Below are positions 18,147 to 26,849 of a stretch of DNA of 64,000 nucleotides, in pieces; within the stretch, counting starts at the first letter, position 1; every line of letters starts with the position of its first letter. The stretch lies in NCBI GenBank assembly GCA_021651055.1, contig JAJHOH010000001.1:3038001-3102000 (forward strand). The letters are read 5' to 3'. The translations under genes and the position numbers were made by a program. Under the pieces are notes generated by a model. The model searched no databases. It saw nothing but the letters and a program-made list of their open reading frames with translations, and was not told where the DNA came from. Source of the stretch: Candidatus Manganitrophus morganii. Its GTDB lineage: Bacteria; Nitrospirota; Nitrospiria; SBBL01; Manganitrophaceae.

Positions 18147-19040
18147 ATGAAAAAAACCGTTTTGGTGAAGGCCCCCGCCAAGGTCAATCTTTATTTAAAG
18201 GTTCTCGGGCGGAGAGAAGACGGCTACCATGAAATCCTATCGCTGATGCAGATGGTCGGCCTTTATGATTTCGTCGCCCTCCGGGAAGAGCCATCCGATG
18301 TTCGCTTAACGATTGTAAATGGATCTTCCCTTCCGGTCGATCGCTCCAACCTCGTCTTTCGGGCGGCGGAAGCGCTCCAAAAGGCCGCTTTCCAGGGGGA
18401 GGCGCGATCGAAGGGGGTTTCCATCCGGCTTACCAAGAACATTCCGATTGCAGCGGGGCTGGGAGGGGGAAGCAGCGATGCGGCGGCGACGTTGGTCGGT
18501 CTGAACCGCCTCTGGGGTCTCCGTTGGTCGCGTGAGCGGTTGGCCCGCCTCGGCGCCACGCTCGGAAGCGATGTCCCTTTCTTCCTCTATGGTCCGACCG
18601 CTTGGGCGACGGGAAGGGGGGATGAGGTTGAGCCGGCGACGGCGAACGGAGCGGGATGGATGGTGCTGGTCAACCCCGGAATCGCCGTCTCGACCGCTTG
18701 GGTTTATCAGGCGTTTTCGCGAAAATTAGGGTTGACAAAAAGCGACCGGGAGATTACTATAAACAAATTTATTGCGCACAGACCGTCTTTAAGGGAGATC
18801 TATCACCGCCCTCATAACGACTTGGAAGCGGTCACGTTAGAGGCCTTTCCGCAACTCACCCAAATCAAGAAGGAACTCCTCGGCTTGGGAGGAAAAGGTG
18901 TCATGATGTCGGGTAGTGGTCCGACCCTTTTTGCCTGCTTCAGCGACTATTCTTCGGCCAAACAGGCCGCCGCCGCCTTCGAAAAGAAGGACTTGGTAAA
19001 GGTGTGGATCGCCCGAATATTGAGAAGGTCGCCGGTATAG
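18147..19040 (+). CDS. ispE: 4-diphosphocytidyl-2-C-methyl-D-erythritol kinase
   Basis: This 297-residue GHMP kinase phosphorylates CDP-methylerythritol in the MEP isoprenoid pathway. Motifs: PAKVNLYLKVLGRREDGYHE at the N-terminus, the ATP-binding GLGGGSSDAAA at about residues 100-112, and the C-terminal MSGSGPTLFA loop. Length is normal. It is followed 10 bases later by a tRNA gene and then prs, the order seen in many bacteria. Confidence 0.95.
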   Translation: MKKTVLVKAPAKVNLYLKVLGRREDGYHEILSLMQMVGLYDFVALREEPSDVRLTIVNGSSLPVDRSNLVFRAAEALQKAAFQGEARSKGVSIRLTKNIPIAAGLGGGSSDAAATLVGLNRLWGLRWSRERLARLGATLGSDVPFFLYGPTAWATGRGDEVEPATANGAGWMVLVNPGIAVSTAWVYQAFSRKLGLTKSDREITINKFIAHRPSLREIYHRPHNDLEAVTLEAFPQLTQIKKELLGLGGKGVMMSGSGPTLFACFSDYSSAKQAAAAFEKKDLVKVWIARILRRSPV

Positions 19041-19050
19041 TTTTTATTAT

Positions 19051-19125
19051 TGGGGCGTCGACTAGCTGGCAGGTCACGAGATTTTGGATCTCGCAGCCCA
19101 GGTTCGATCCCTGGCGCCCCAGCCA
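19051..19125 (+). tRNA. tRNA-Gln (anticodon TTG)
   Basis: The acceptor arms TGGGGCG and CGCCCCA pair over 7 bases. The anticodon stem CGAGA/TCTCG encloses a 7-base loop TTTTGGA, giving anticodon TTG (reads CAA, Gln). The T arm is CCAGG TTCGATC CCTGG and the D arm GAC...GTC. The discriminator base is G at 19122, and the 3' CCA (19123-19125) is encoded. It lies between ispE and prs. Confidence 0.95.
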
Positions 19126-19206
19126 AACCACCCCAAAACAGTCTGTTGACGCGGAAACGGAGCGCATCAGAACTGTCTGCGGGGCTTATGATGAGGATCG
19201 CTTTCC

Positions 19207-20145
19207 ATGCGACGGTTGAAGCTTTTTTCGGGTAATTCAAATCCAGTCCTCACCAAAGAGATCTGTGATTACCTCGGTATCTCGCTCGGACATGCCGTCG
19301 TCTCCACGTTCAGTGATGGAGAAATCTTCATCAAGATCGACGAGAATGTTCGCGGCAGCGATGTCTTTGTCGTTCAATCGACTTCGGAACCGGTGAATAA
19401 TCATATCATGGAACTGCTGATCCTGATCGATGCCCTCCGGCGCGCCTCGGCAGAGAAGATCACGGCGGTCATCCCCTATTACGGATATGCGCGGCAGGAC
19501 CGGAAAGACCAACCCCGGGTGCCGATCACGGCGAAGGTCGTGGCCGATCTGATCGCAACGGCGGGGGCCGATCGGGTTTTGACGATCGACCTTCATGCCG
19601 GACAGATCCAAGGCTTTTTCAACATCCCGGTCGATCATCTTTATGCGACGCCGGTTTTGCTCGACTATTTCAGGAAGAAGAAGTTTAACGATCTTGTCGT
19701 GGTCTCCCCCGATGCGGGGGGGGTGGAGCGGGCGCGGGCCTTCGCCAAGAGATTGAATGTCGGTTTGGCTATTATCGATAAACGGCGGGAGGGACCCAAC
19801 CGGACGAAGATTATGAATATTATCGGTGATGTCGTCGGGCGGGATATCCTGATCCTCGACGACATGATCGATACGGCGGGGACCATCGCACAGGCGGCGG
19901 CGGCGATTAAAGCGAAGGGAGCGGCCCGGATCGTTGCCGGGTGCACGCACCCGGTCCTATCGGGTCCGGCCTTGCAGCGGCTCTCCGAAGCCCCCATTGA
20001 TGAGATCGTGGTGACGAATACGATCCCGCTGAAGGGGAAAGAGCAGGTCTGTAAGAAAATTACCGTTTTGTCGATCGCTTCCCTCATCGGTGAAGCGATT
20101 AAGCGGATTCACGAAGAGGCGTCGGTCAGCTCTCTCTTCGTATAA
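19207..20145 (+). CDS. prs: Ribose-phosphate pyrophosphokinase
   Basis: This 312-residue enzyme makes PRPP from ribose 5-phosphate and ATP for nucleotide, His and Trp synthesis. Motifs: the N-terminal [10 protein letters not shown], the flexible-loop region [23 protein letters not shown], and the PRPP loop DDMIDTAGT. Length is typical of class I enzymes. The ATG follows GATGAGGATCG. It precedes rplY by 58 bases. Confidence 0.96.
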   Translation: MRRLKLFSGNSNPVLTKEICDYLGISLGHAVVSTFSDGEIFIKIDENVRGSDVFVVQSTSEPVNNHIMELLILIDALRRASAEKITAVIPYYGYARQDRKDQPRVPITAKVVADLIATAGADRVLTIDLHAGQIQGFFNIPVDHLYATPVLLDYFRKKKFNDLVVVSPDAGGVERARAFAKRLNVGLAIIDKRREGPNRTKIMNIIGDVVGRDILILDDMIDTAGTIAQAAAAIKAKGAARIVAGCTHPVLSGPALQRLSEAPIDEIVVTNTIPLKGKEQVCKKITVLSIASLIGEAIKRIHEEASVSSLFV

Positions 20146-20203
20146 AGAATGATAGGCTAGATCAGAATCGGGACCGGGAGGTCCCTCCCACAAGAGAGGT
20201 TTT

Positions 20204-20953
20204 ATGCAAAAGATTGAGATTCAAAGTGAATTTCGAAAAGAGGCCGGCAAGGGTGTCGCCCGGCAGCTGAGAATGCGCGGAAAAATCCCGGCGGTGCTCT
20301 ACGGCGCCGGCGCTTCCACCCTGCTGACCATGGACCCCAAAGATATCAACAAGGTGCTCCATTCGGCCTCGGGAGAAAATACGCTGATTACCCTCCAAAT
20401 CACGGGGGGATCGGGCGAGGAATCCCGTGTGGCGATCTTGCGTGACTTTCAGCGGGACCCGATCACCGGAAAGGTCTTGCATGCCGATCTCTTCGAGATC
20501 AATATGAATGAGCCGATCGTGGTCAAGGTGCCGGTCGAGGTCACCGGGACGGTGTCGGTCGGGGTGAAAGAGGGAGGGGTGCTTCAGCACAACCTCCGCG
20601 AGATGGAGATTCGCTGTCTCCCTTCGCTGATTCCGGATCATATTCAGGTGGATGCCTCCGCGTTGGCGATCGGGGAATCGGTTCATGCAAAGGATATCCG
20701 ATTGGCGGAAGGGATCGAAGTGATGACCGATCCCGACCAGGTGGTCGTCTCCGTCGCCGCCCCGATTTCCGAGGCGAAGCTGGAAGAGCTCTTGACCGCG
20801 CCCAAGGAGATCAAGGAGCCGGAGGTCCTCACCAAAAAGGAGGGAGAGGAAGCTCCGAAGGCCGAGGGGGGGAAGGGAGAGGCCAAAGCGGGAGAGGCCA
20901 AAGCGAAACCCGAGGCGAAGGGGAAGGAAGAGAAAAAAGAGACCAAGAAGTAA
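20204..20953 (+). CDS. rplY: 50S ribosomal protein L25 (CTC form)
   Basis: This 249-residue protein has the L25 5S-rRNA-binding domain (about 1-90, starting IQSEFRKEAGKG), followed by the TL5/CTC beta domain (about 95-190) and a long Lys/Glu/Ala-rich tail. The two-domain CTC form is usual outside gamma-proteobacteria. ATG after AAGAGAGG. It is followed by pth, a common pairing. Confidence 0.93.
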   Translation: MQKIEIQSEFRKEAGKGVARQLRMRGKIPAVLYGAGASTLLTMDPKDINKVLHSASGENTLITLQITGGSGEESRVAILRDFQRDPITGKVLHADLFEINMNEPIVVKVPVEVTGTVSVGVKEGGVLQHNLREMEIRCLPSLIPDHIQVDASALAIGESVHAKDIRLAEGIEVMTDPDQVVVSVAAPISEAKLEELLTAPKEIKEPEVLTKKEGEEAPKAEGGKGEAKAGEAKAKPEAKGKEEKKETKK

Positions 20954-21043
20954 GTTTCTAAAACAGGGAGTGGGGTTTGGAAAAATGATTTTAACTGCCC
21001 CCTACACCCTATTCCCTACCCCCTGTTTTTTGGGAAGCGGATC

Positions 21044-21610
21044 GTGAAAATGATCGTCGGGCTGGGGAACCCCGGTCCGGAGTATGAGGAGACCAAACAT
21101 AACGTCGGTTTTTGGCTGATCGATTCTTTCGCAAAAGACCACGGTATTTCTCTCTCCGAAAAGAAGGGTGAAGCCAGGGTAGGACAGGGCCGATTGGCCG
21201 TCCCCTCCGGGCAGATCGATTTGGTTCTGGTGAAGCCGCAGACTTTCATGAACCGAAGCGGCCGGTCGATTCAGTATCTTCTTCAGGTTTTCGGTCTCTC
21301 CCCCTCCGAAATGATTGTGGTGTATGATGATCTCGACCTCCCGTGCGGCCGGATTCGAGTTCGGACCAAAGGGGGTGCCGGCGGCCATCGTGGGGTGGCG
21401 TCGATCATCGATGCAATTGGAACCAATGAATTTATTCGTCTCCGCGTTGGAATCGGTCGCGACCCAAGCCAAGATCCGGCCGATTATGTCCTGACCCCCT
21501 TTCGATCGGAAGAATTGAAGCAGGTGGAAGGATCGATCGACAAAGGGGTCGAGGCGCTTCCGCTTCTTTTAGAGGGACGAATTACCGAGGCGATGAATCG
21601 GTACCATTAA
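21044..21610 (+). CDS. pth: Peptidyl-tRNA hydrolase
   Basis: This 188-residue enzyme releases tRNA from prematurely dropped peptidyl-tRNA. The N-terminal GLGNPGPEYEETKHNVGF contains the catalytic His region, and KPQTFMNRSG and YDDLDLP are present. I take the GTG at 21044, preceded by GGGAAGCGG; an ATG two codons later is an alternative. Length is normal. Confidence 0.95.
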   Translation: MKMIVGLGNPGPEYEETKHNVGFWLIDSFAKDHGISLSEKKGEARVGQGRLAVPSGQIDLVLVKPQTFMNRSGRSIQYLLQVFGLSPSEMIVVYDDLDLPCGRIRVRTKGGAGGHRGVASIIDAIGTNEFIRLRVGIGRDPSQDPADYVLTPFRSEELKQVEGSIDKGVEALPLLLEGRITEAMNRYH

Positions 21611-21615
21611 GGCGT

Positions 21616-21654
21616 TGAGGCGTGAGGGGAGAGGGCTCACGCCTCACGTGTTTT
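21616..21654 (+). terminator. Stem-loop between pth and ychF
   Basis: An 11-base perfect inverted repeat (TGAGGCGTGAG at 21616-21626 and its complement at 21636-21646) is followed by GTGTTTT. It is a plausible terminator for the upstream ribosomal gene group, though ychF begins only about 20 bases later, so read-through may occur. Confidence 0.55.
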
Positions 21655-21663
21655 AGGAAAAAT

Positions 21664-22758
21664 ATGGCAGTCAATTGTGGAATTATCGGGCTTCCGAATG
21701 TCGGAAAGTCGACCATTTTTAATGCGCTGACCCGCGCCAACGCGGCGGTCGCGAACTATCCTTTCTGTACCGTCGAGCCGAACGTCGGGATCGTGGAAGT
21801 CCCGGATGAACGGATCACGCGGCTGTCGGAGATCTATCGGCCGAAGAAGCGGACGCCGACGAATATGGAATTTGTCGATATCGCCGGCTTGGTCGAAGGG
21901 GCCAGCAAGGGGGAAGGGCTCGGAAATCAATTTCTGGGCCATATCCGCGAGGTCGATGCGCTAGTCCACATCGTCCGCTGCTTCGACGATCCGGAGATCG
22001 TCCATGTCAACGGGGCGGTCAACCCGAAGCGCGATGTGGAGATCATCGATACCGAGCTGATTCTGAAAGATTTGGATTCGATCGATAAGCGGCTTCTCCG
22101 GGTCGAGAAGAAGGCGAAGTCGGGCGATAAAGAATCGGTGCGGGAGGCGACTCTCCTGACCCGTCTGAAAGAGGCCCTCTCGGAAGGAAAATCGGCGAGA
22201 CAGGTTCCGTTCTCGGAAGAAGAGGCGCCGGTCATGAAGGAGCTGGCCCTTTTGACGGGAAAGCCGATTCTCTACGTGGCGAACGTGCCGGAAGGGGATG
22301 TCGAGAAGGGGAACGCCTACTCCGACCGCGTCATTGAGATCGCCCGGCAGGAGGGGACCGAGTGCATCATCATCAGCGGAAAGATCGAGTCGGAGATCGC
22401 CGTCCTTTCCCCCGAGGAGGGAGCGGTCTTCTTGAAGGAGTTGGGGCTGACCGAACCGGGGCTCGCCCGGCTGATCCGCGCCTCGTATCGTCTTCTGGGA
22501 CTGATCACCTTTTTTACCGTCGGTGAGGATGAGGTCAAAGGGTGGACGATCTCGAAGGGGACCCCGGCGGTGCAGGCGGCGGGAAAGATCCATTCCGACA
22601 TCGAACGGGGTTTCATCCGGGCCGAAATCTTCCGCTACGACGATTTGATCCGTCTCGGCAGCGCGCAAGCGATCAAGGAAAAGGGACTGCTCCGCTTGGA
22701 AGGGAAGGAGTATCTCGTCCAAGACGGCGACTGCGTCTATTTCCGGTTCAATGTTTAG
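21664..22758 (+). CDS. ychF: Ribosome-binding ATPase YchF (OLA1 type)
   Basis: This 364-residue Obg-family P-loop protein prefers ATP over GTP and binds ribosomes. The ATG at 21664 gives the usual MAVNCGIIGLPNVGKST start; an upstream in-frame GTG would add an unlikely tail through the preceding hairpin. P-loop GLPNVGKST at about residues 8-16, DIAGLVEGASKGEGLG switch II, and a C-terminal TGS domain (about 280-364, WTISKGTPAVQAAGKIH). Normal length. Confidence 0.95.
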   Translation: MAVNCGIIGLPNVGKSTIFNALTRANAAVANYPFCTVEPNVGIVEVPDERITRLSEIYRPKKRTPTNMEFVDIAGLVEGASKGEGLGNQFLGHIREVDALVHIVRCFDDPEIVHVNGAVNPKRDVEIIDTELILKDLDSIDKRLLRVEKKAKSGDKESVREATLLTRLKEALSEGKSARQVPFSEEEAPVMKELALLTGKPILYVANVPEGDVEKGNAYSDRVIEIARQEGTECIIISGKIESEIAVLSPEEGAVFLKELGLTEPGLARLIRASYRLLGLITFFTVGEDEVKGWTISKGTPAVQAAGKIHSDIERGFIRAEIFRYDDLIRLGSAQAIKEKGLLRLEGKEYLVQDGDCVYFRFNV

Positions 22759-22832
22759 GTGCGCCGGATGGGAACGGTCCAAATTGACTCGGAAAATCGG
22801 ATATGTTAAAAAATGTGGCGTTGAACTTGAGT

Positions 22833-22935
22833 GAACACGCACGCGCGTCGCATTCCTCGCAGCTTGCTGCGGGGAGCTTCAATGCCTGGAAGGGGATTTT
22901 CTTTCAGCAGCGCAAAGCGGACGGAGAGCCGTCCG
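22833..22935. repeat. Intergenic palindromic repeat, compact copy
   Basis: Bases 22833-22871 (39 bases) occur again as an exact reverse complement at 24982-25020. Bases 22858-22880 match the reverse complement of 24902-24924. A short hairpin (CGGACGG, loop AGAG, CCGTCCG, 22918-22935) follows. It lies between ychF and rpsF, has no coding capacity, and contains the GC-rich CGCAGCTTGCTGCG inverted repeat. Confidence 0.8.
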
Positions 22936-23033
22936 AAATCGCGGCAGGGTGGTGCGGTTGCACTACAAATGCCTTTATAAACATCCTCGCTCTAAACCTG
23001 TTTTAGGGCTTGATTAACCGTGAGGGAGAATTC

Positions 23034-23402
23034 ATGAACGGATATGAGACGATTTTCATCGTCAAACCGTCCCTTTCCGATGAAGAGGTCGCCAAGATCA
23101 CTGAAAAGATCAAAGGGGTGATCCAGAAAGCGGGAGGGGAAGTGGTCGTCACCGAGAATTGGGGCAAAAAGAAGCTCGCCTACGAAGTGCGGAAGGAAAA
23201 GAAAGGGACCTATCTGATCGCCCATTTCAAGGGAACCGGGACGACGGTCTCCGAACTGGAACGGAGCTATCGACTCGACGAGTCGATCATCAAGTTCATC
23301 ACCATCAAAATCCAGGATGAGCAGCTTGGAAAAACCCTTCCCGCACGCGATGAAAAGCCGGTCTCATCGTTCCGTGATCGGGAATCGGTCGGAGGGAGAT
23401 AA
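23034..23402 (+). CDS. rpsF: 30S ribosomal protein S6
   Basis: This 122-residue protein starts at the ATG at 23034 (MNGYETIFIVKP), after TGAGGGAGAA. A start eight codons upstream lacks a ribosome site. It has the S6 alpha/beta fold pattern with ENWGKKKLAYEV and SIIKFITIKI. First gene of the conserved rpsF-ssb-rpsR group. Confidence 0.95.
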   Translation: MNGYETIFIVKPSLSDEEVAKITEKIKGVIQKAGGEVVVTENWGKKKLAYEVRKEKKGTYLIAHFKGTGTTVSELERSYRLDESIIKFITIKIQDEQLGKTLPARDEKPVSSFRDRESVGGR

Positions 23403-23480
23403 TATCAACTTGAGAGTTCCGCGGTCGTTTTCGTCTTTTTTGACAGAAAGGTGCTTATCTGCGGAACGAGGAGTGAGAAA

Positions 23481-23882
23481 ATGGTCAGCTTTAACAAAGT
23501 CATTTTGATTGGAAACCTTACCAAGGATCCGGAGATCCGTTACACGCCGAGCGGAACGGCCGTCGCCAGTTTCGGGCTGGCCGTCAACCACCGCTACAAG
23601 CAGGGAGAAGAAACCAAAGATGAAGTCTGCTTCATCGATATCGTGGTCTTTGGAAAACAGGCGGAGAACAGCGGACAGTATCTTTCCAAGGGCCAGGGGG
23701 TCATCGTCGACGGGAGACTTCAGCAGCGTCGATGGGAGACGGAAGACGGTCAGAAGCGGAACAAGCATGAAGTTGTCGCCCAGACGATCCGGTTTCTGCC
23801 CAAGCGTCAAGACGGCTCCTCGGAGGGGCCTTCCCGCAGCGACCTGCCCGGTGACGAGGGGATGGATGAGGTTCCATTTTAA
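23481..23882 (+). CDS. ssb: Single-stranded DNA-binding protein
   Basis: This 133-residue protein has an OB fold beginning FNKVILIGNLTKDPEIRYTP and an acidic C-terminal tip (DEGMDEVPF) that docks partner enzymes. The ATG at 23481 follows GAGGAGTGAG; a start 10 codons upstream is disfavoured because it lacks a ribosome site. The linker is shorter than in enteric SSB. It sits between rpsF and rpsR, the usual order. Confidence 0.95.
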   Translation: MVSFNKVILIGNLTKDPEIRYTPSGTAVASFGLAVNHRYKQGEETKDEVCFIDIVVFGKQAENSGQYLSKGQGVIVDGRLQQRRWETEDGQKRNKHEVVAQTIRFLPKRQDGSSEGPSRSDLPGDEGMDEVPF

Positions 23883-23883
23883 T

Positions 23884-23909
23884 TAGGGGCGTATTGCAAT
23901 ACGCCCCTA
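23884..23909. terminator. Perfect palindrome after ssb (TAGGGGCG family)
   Basis: A 26-base perfect palindrome runs from 23884 to 23909, beginning TAGGGGCG and ending CGCCCCTA. Hairpins beginning with the same TAGGGGCG also follow genes at about 46270 and 50752. It may act as a terminator or RNA-stabilising hairpin between ssb and rpsR. Confidence 0.6.
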
Positions 23910-23947
23910 CGATGCGTGTTCAGGAATAAGAACAAAACGGAGGAGTT

Positions 23948-24175
23948 GTGGAGAAGAAATATTTTCAACGGAGGCGCGTCTGCCGTTTTTGCACTGAAAA
24001 GAAAGAGACGGTCGATTACAAGGAGATCCAGGTTTTAAAGGGATTTCTCACCGAGCGGGGGAAGATCATCCCACGGCGGATTTCCGGAAACTGCGCCGCG
24101 CACCAGCGGCATCTGACCGCCGCGATCAAGCGCGCCCGGAATATCGCCTTCTTGGCTTTTGCGGAAGAGCGATAG
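23948..24175 (+). CDS. rpsR: 30S ribosomal protein S18
   Basis: This 75-residue protein starts with GTG at 23948 after GGAGGAGTT. It carries CRFC and a later GNCAAHQ, the zinc-ribbon (C+) form, plus the conserved [11 protein letters not shown] and QRHL motifs. It ends the rpsF-ssb-rpsR set. The usual next gene, rplI, is absent here and a strong terminator follows instead. Confidence 0.95.
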   Translation: MEKKYFQRRRVCRFCTEKKETVDYKEIQVLKGFLTERGKIIPRRISGNCAAHQRHLTAAIKRARNIAFLAFAEER

Positions 24176-24191
24176 ACACGATCGACTAGGG

Positions 24192-24227
24192 GTTCTTCCT
24201 TCGCCCGCCATCGGGCGAAGGAAGAAC
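24192..24227 (+). terminator. Terminator after rpsR
   Basis: A perfect 16-base inverted repeat with a 4-base loop (arms GTTCTTCCTTCGCCCG and its complement). The stem is strong; no long T run follows, so its exact efficiency is uncertain. Confidence 0.65.
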
Positions 24228-24267
24228 ATCGGCGCAGCAACGGGACGCCCCGCGTCGCTGAATTTGA

Positions 24268-24296
24268 TTGACGGATCTCCCCAAAATTGATATAGT
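24268..24296 (+). promoter_or_regulatory. Sigma-70 promoter of the PilZ gene
   Basis: TTGACG (24268-24273) and TATAGT (24291-24296) are exactly 17 bases apart. The ATG is 36 bases past the -10 element. Confidence 0.75.
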
Positions 24297-24331
24297 CAGC
24301 CTCATCTTTCTACTTTGATTGAGGGGGGGAT

Positions 24332-24706
24332 ATGCTGACTTCTGAACGGAAACCAAAGGTCAACCGGCGGGAATCCACCAGGGTCCCGTTCATCGTTCTC
24401 GAGGTCAAGGGAAAGTACTCCAACAAGGTCTTCCTGGCGTATGCCGAGAATATCAGCCAAGGAGGGCTCTTCCTCTCCTCGGCGCAGACGCTGAAGGTCG
24501 GAGATCGTTTTCCCATCGAGTTTATCCTTCCCGACAACAAAACGAAGGTTCGCTGCACCTGCGAGGTCACCTGGAAGAAGAAATACGACCACAACGGAAT
24601 TATTTCCGAAGGGGTCGGCGTTCGCTTTATCGACCTTCCGGCGAGTCAAAAGAAGATCATCAGCGGCTGGATCGATAAGGAAGAGAAGAAAAAACGTGGT
24701 TCATGA
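24332..24706 (+). CDS. PilZ-domain protein (c-di-GMP receptor)
   Basis: This 124-residue single-domain protein has the c-di-GMP signature of an N-terminal RxxxR (RRESTR, about residue 11) followed by NISQGG (about residue 43) and a beta barrel ending in GVGVRFIDL. The ATG follows GAGGGGGGATA. Single PilZ proteins act as adaptors that report c-di-GMP to pili, polysaccharide synthases or motility. Which target it serves here is unknown; pilus and glycosyltransferase genes are nearby. Confidence 0.85.
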   Translation: MLTSERKPKVNRRESTRVPFIVLEVKGKYSNKVFLAYAENISQGGLFLSSAQTLKVGDRFPIEFILPDNKTKVRCTCEVTWKKKYDHNGIISEGVGVRFIDLPASQKKIISGWIDKEEKKKRGS

Positions 24707-24901
24707 GCAAGCCCCCGTCTGAAGCAATCCTCGCCCGTTCCTCAAAACATCGCTTTCGCGTTTTGCTTTTCATTTTTCTTCCCGGCAATTTATTTTTTCC
24801 TCCTCTTGCGCCGGGTTCGGGAAGGGGGCTTCTCGCTCGCGGATGAAGTCACGGAATGTCGGCGCAAGCCTAGGTTTTTGCAGGAATGATTTTCAGGAAT
24901 T

Positions 24902-25026
24902 GAAGCTCCCCGCAGCAAGCTGCGGGGAGCTTCGACCCGAAAGGATGGAAAGACTCTATTTGTATTCGCGCGTCTAACCTTCGCAGCAAGCTGCGAGGAA
25001 TGCGACGCGCGTGCGTGTTCAAAATC
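24902..25026. repeat. Intergenic palindromic repeat, extended copy
   Basis: Two linked parts are present. Bases 24902-24933 form a perfect palindrome with 15-base arms and a 2-base loop. Bases 24982-25020 are the exact reverse complement of 22833-22871. The motif CGCAGCAAGCTGCG occurs at 24911-24924 and again at 24982-24995, so this copy resembles the compact one with about 71 bases added between two copies of that motif. The 380-base gap 24707-25086 contains nothing else that I recognise. Confidence 0.8.
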
Positions 25027-25086
25027 GTCGGGGAACGACGCGTCACGCGTTCGATCGACTGATATAGACTGATTGAGAAGGGGACG

Positions 25087-25656
25087 ATGGAAGTTCCGAT
25101 TCCGAACTTTTACTTCATGGGGATTCAATTCATTCACCTGCTGGCCCTTTCCATTTGGGTCGGCGGAATCGTGGCGATCGGTTTAATCGTCGCCCCCATT
25201 CTTTTCCGGCGGATCAAATCGCGGCGCACCGCGGGCGAGTTGATGGGGGAGATTTTGAGGAAGTTCGATCTTCTCTCCCTTTTTTGCATCGCGGCGCTGA
25301 TGATCACCGGAATCATCAAATATTGGACCTGGGAGAATCTCACCCCCTGGAATCTTACGCGGTATCTTGCCATCCTGGTGATGTCGGCGGGGGGGCTTTA
25401 CTCGGCCCTGGTCGTCTCGCCGAAACTTCGCAGCTGGATGGCCTCCCAGTCGTCGGCCAAAGTGGCCGCCGTCGCCCGAGAGGGGGCGTTGCGCCCCGCG
25501 ATGGTTCTGGCCTCTTCCGGTTCGGCCGCCGTCCAAACGGTGGAAGAGGTGGAAACCGGGGAGAATCCCCCCGACTTCAATCGGCTTCATCATCTATCGG
25601 TTCGCCTGATGAGCATTAATCTGATTTGCGGCGTGGTAGCCCTTCTGATGGCATGA
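25087..25656 (+). CDS. Four-span membrane protein, DUF4149/TMEM205-like
   Basis: This 189-residue protein has four membrane segments: about residues 9-32 (FIHLLALSIWVGGIVAIG), 58-75, 92-110 and 170-188. The short HLLALSIWVGG start, with a His inside the first span, matches the DUF4149-type family found next to cytochrome or copper-resistance genes in other bacteria. Function is unknown. ATG after GAGAAGGGG. Its 3' neighbour is a short Arg-rich zinc-ribbon gene. Confidence 0.65.
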   Translation: MEVPIPNFYFMGIQFIHLLALSIWVGGIVAIGLIVAPILFRRIKSRRTAGELMGEILRKFDLLSLFCIAALMITGIIKYWTWENLTPWNLTRYLAILVMSAGGLYSALVVSPKLRSWMASQSSAKVAAVAREGALRPAMVLASSGSAAVQTVEEVETGENPPDFNRLHHLSVRLMSINLICGVVALLMA

Positions 25657-25687
25657 AGTCGGGCTGCTTGCGCTTCTTTAGGGAGGA

Positions 25688-25906
25688 GTGACCGAAGTGA
25701 TTGACTCTCAAGAGAGACGCGCCGGAGAACGGCGGGATGAAACGGAAGACCGCCGCCAAGGAGATCGGCGGCAGGCAGATCGGCGGCAGGGGGCGCGCCG
25801 GGCGATTGAGCGACGCAAAGAATCGTGTCCCGTCTGCGCCAGCGAGCTGACCCCCAAACTTTTTTGCCCCTCCTGCAAGATGAGGGTGATCAAGATTAGA
25901 AATTAA
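25688..25906 (+). CDS. Arginine-rich small zinc-ribbon protein
   Basis: This 72-residue protein starts with GTG after AGGGAGGAG. The first half is a string of short Arg/Asp/Gln units (ERR, DRRQ repeated); the second half has two CxxC pairs (CPVCASEL and CPSCKM), a likely zinc ribbon. Such a strongly charged repeat next to a zinc knuckle suggests nucleic-acid or protein binding. No named family is recognised. Confidence 0.65.
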   Translation: MTEVIDSQERRAGERRDETEDRRQGDRRQADRRQGARRAIERRKESCPVCASELTPKLFCPSCKMRVIKIRN

Positions 25907-26098
25907 TCCGGTTCGCCGGGCAAAATCGCTTTCAATCCAAAAGGCTTTTCAGCCGGGCGATAATCTTCTTTCCAACGGTCTTTCCATCTTCGCTGGAAAA
26001 AAAGGGCAGAGCGGTTCGATCCCTGTTCGGGAGGATGGAGAAGACGTCGGCGCGACCCCAAAGGGGGATCCGCCTTCCACTCCCGCGAATCGACGGCC

Positions 26099-26788
26099 AT
26101 GTCTTTGACGATTAACACAAAGCGCTTCTTTCCAACCTCTTTTCCTCATTCTCTCTCTATTCATCTCGTTATTCTGGTCGGACTCCTTGCGTTCAGCGGG
26201 TGCGCCGGCTCCCCCCGCAAGGCCGATTATGACCTCGGCTACCGGGAGACCGGCCGGGCTTCTTGGTATGGAAAAGATTTCCATGGAAGGCCGACCAGCA
26301 GCGGCGAAATTTATAATATGTTCGACCTTTCCGCAGCGCACCAGACCCTTCCTTTCGGGACCCAACTTCGCGTAACGAAACTGGACAGCGGACGGAGCGT
26401 TCGGGTGAAAGTGAACGATCGGGGACCGTTCGTGGGCGATCGGATTCTCGATCTTTCCTACGAGGCGGCCAGAAAATTGGGAATGATTCAAGCGGGAACG
26501 GCCGACGTTGAAATCGAGATCGTCGGTTTTGAGAAAATGCGCGGCCACGGCGATTTTTTCATTCAGGTCGGCTCCTTTCAATCCAAGGAGAATGCCGCTC
26601 GGATCAAGGAAAAGCTGGGGGGGCAGGGTCAAGCGGTCCGCATGGAGACGATTGAAACGGGAGACGGACCCGCCCACCGGGTTCGGGTCGGACCGTTTCG
26701 CTCCGAGAAGGCGGCCCGCGCAGCCGTCCGGCGGCTCCGAAAGCAGCTCGCGTCGGAGTCGCTGAAACCGATTATACTAAGAGAGTAA
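26099..26788 (+). CDS. rlpA: RlpA: septal-ring lytic transglycosylase-like lipoprotein with SPOR domain
   Basis: This 229-residue protein has a lipobox ending at Cys35 (FSGC), a double-psi beta-barrel domain (about 50-140) with RASWYGKDFHGRPTSSG, the catalytic-region Asp in VNDRGPF and the His in AAHQTLPFG, and a C-terminal SPOR domain (about 152-225) that binds denuded septal glycan. RlpA cleaves peptidoglycan strands at the septum and cell poles. No strong ribosome site lies before the ATG at 26099. Confidence 0.9.
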   Translation: MSLTINTKRFFPTSFPHSLSIHLVILVGLLAFSGCAGSPRKADYDLGYRETGRASWYGKDFHGRPTSSGEIYNMFDLSAAHQTLPFGTQLRVTKLDSGRSVRVKVNDRGPFVGDRILDLSYEAARKLGMIQAGTADVEIEIVGFEKMRGHGDFFIQVGSFQSKENAARIKEKLGGQGQAVRMETIETGDGPAHRVRVGPFRSEKAARAAVRRLRKQLASESLKPIILRE

Positions 26789-26849
26789 TTGAACGTTCGA
26801 TTAGGCATGTGACAATTCGGAATGACGAATCAGGTAAATAAGGGGAAGC

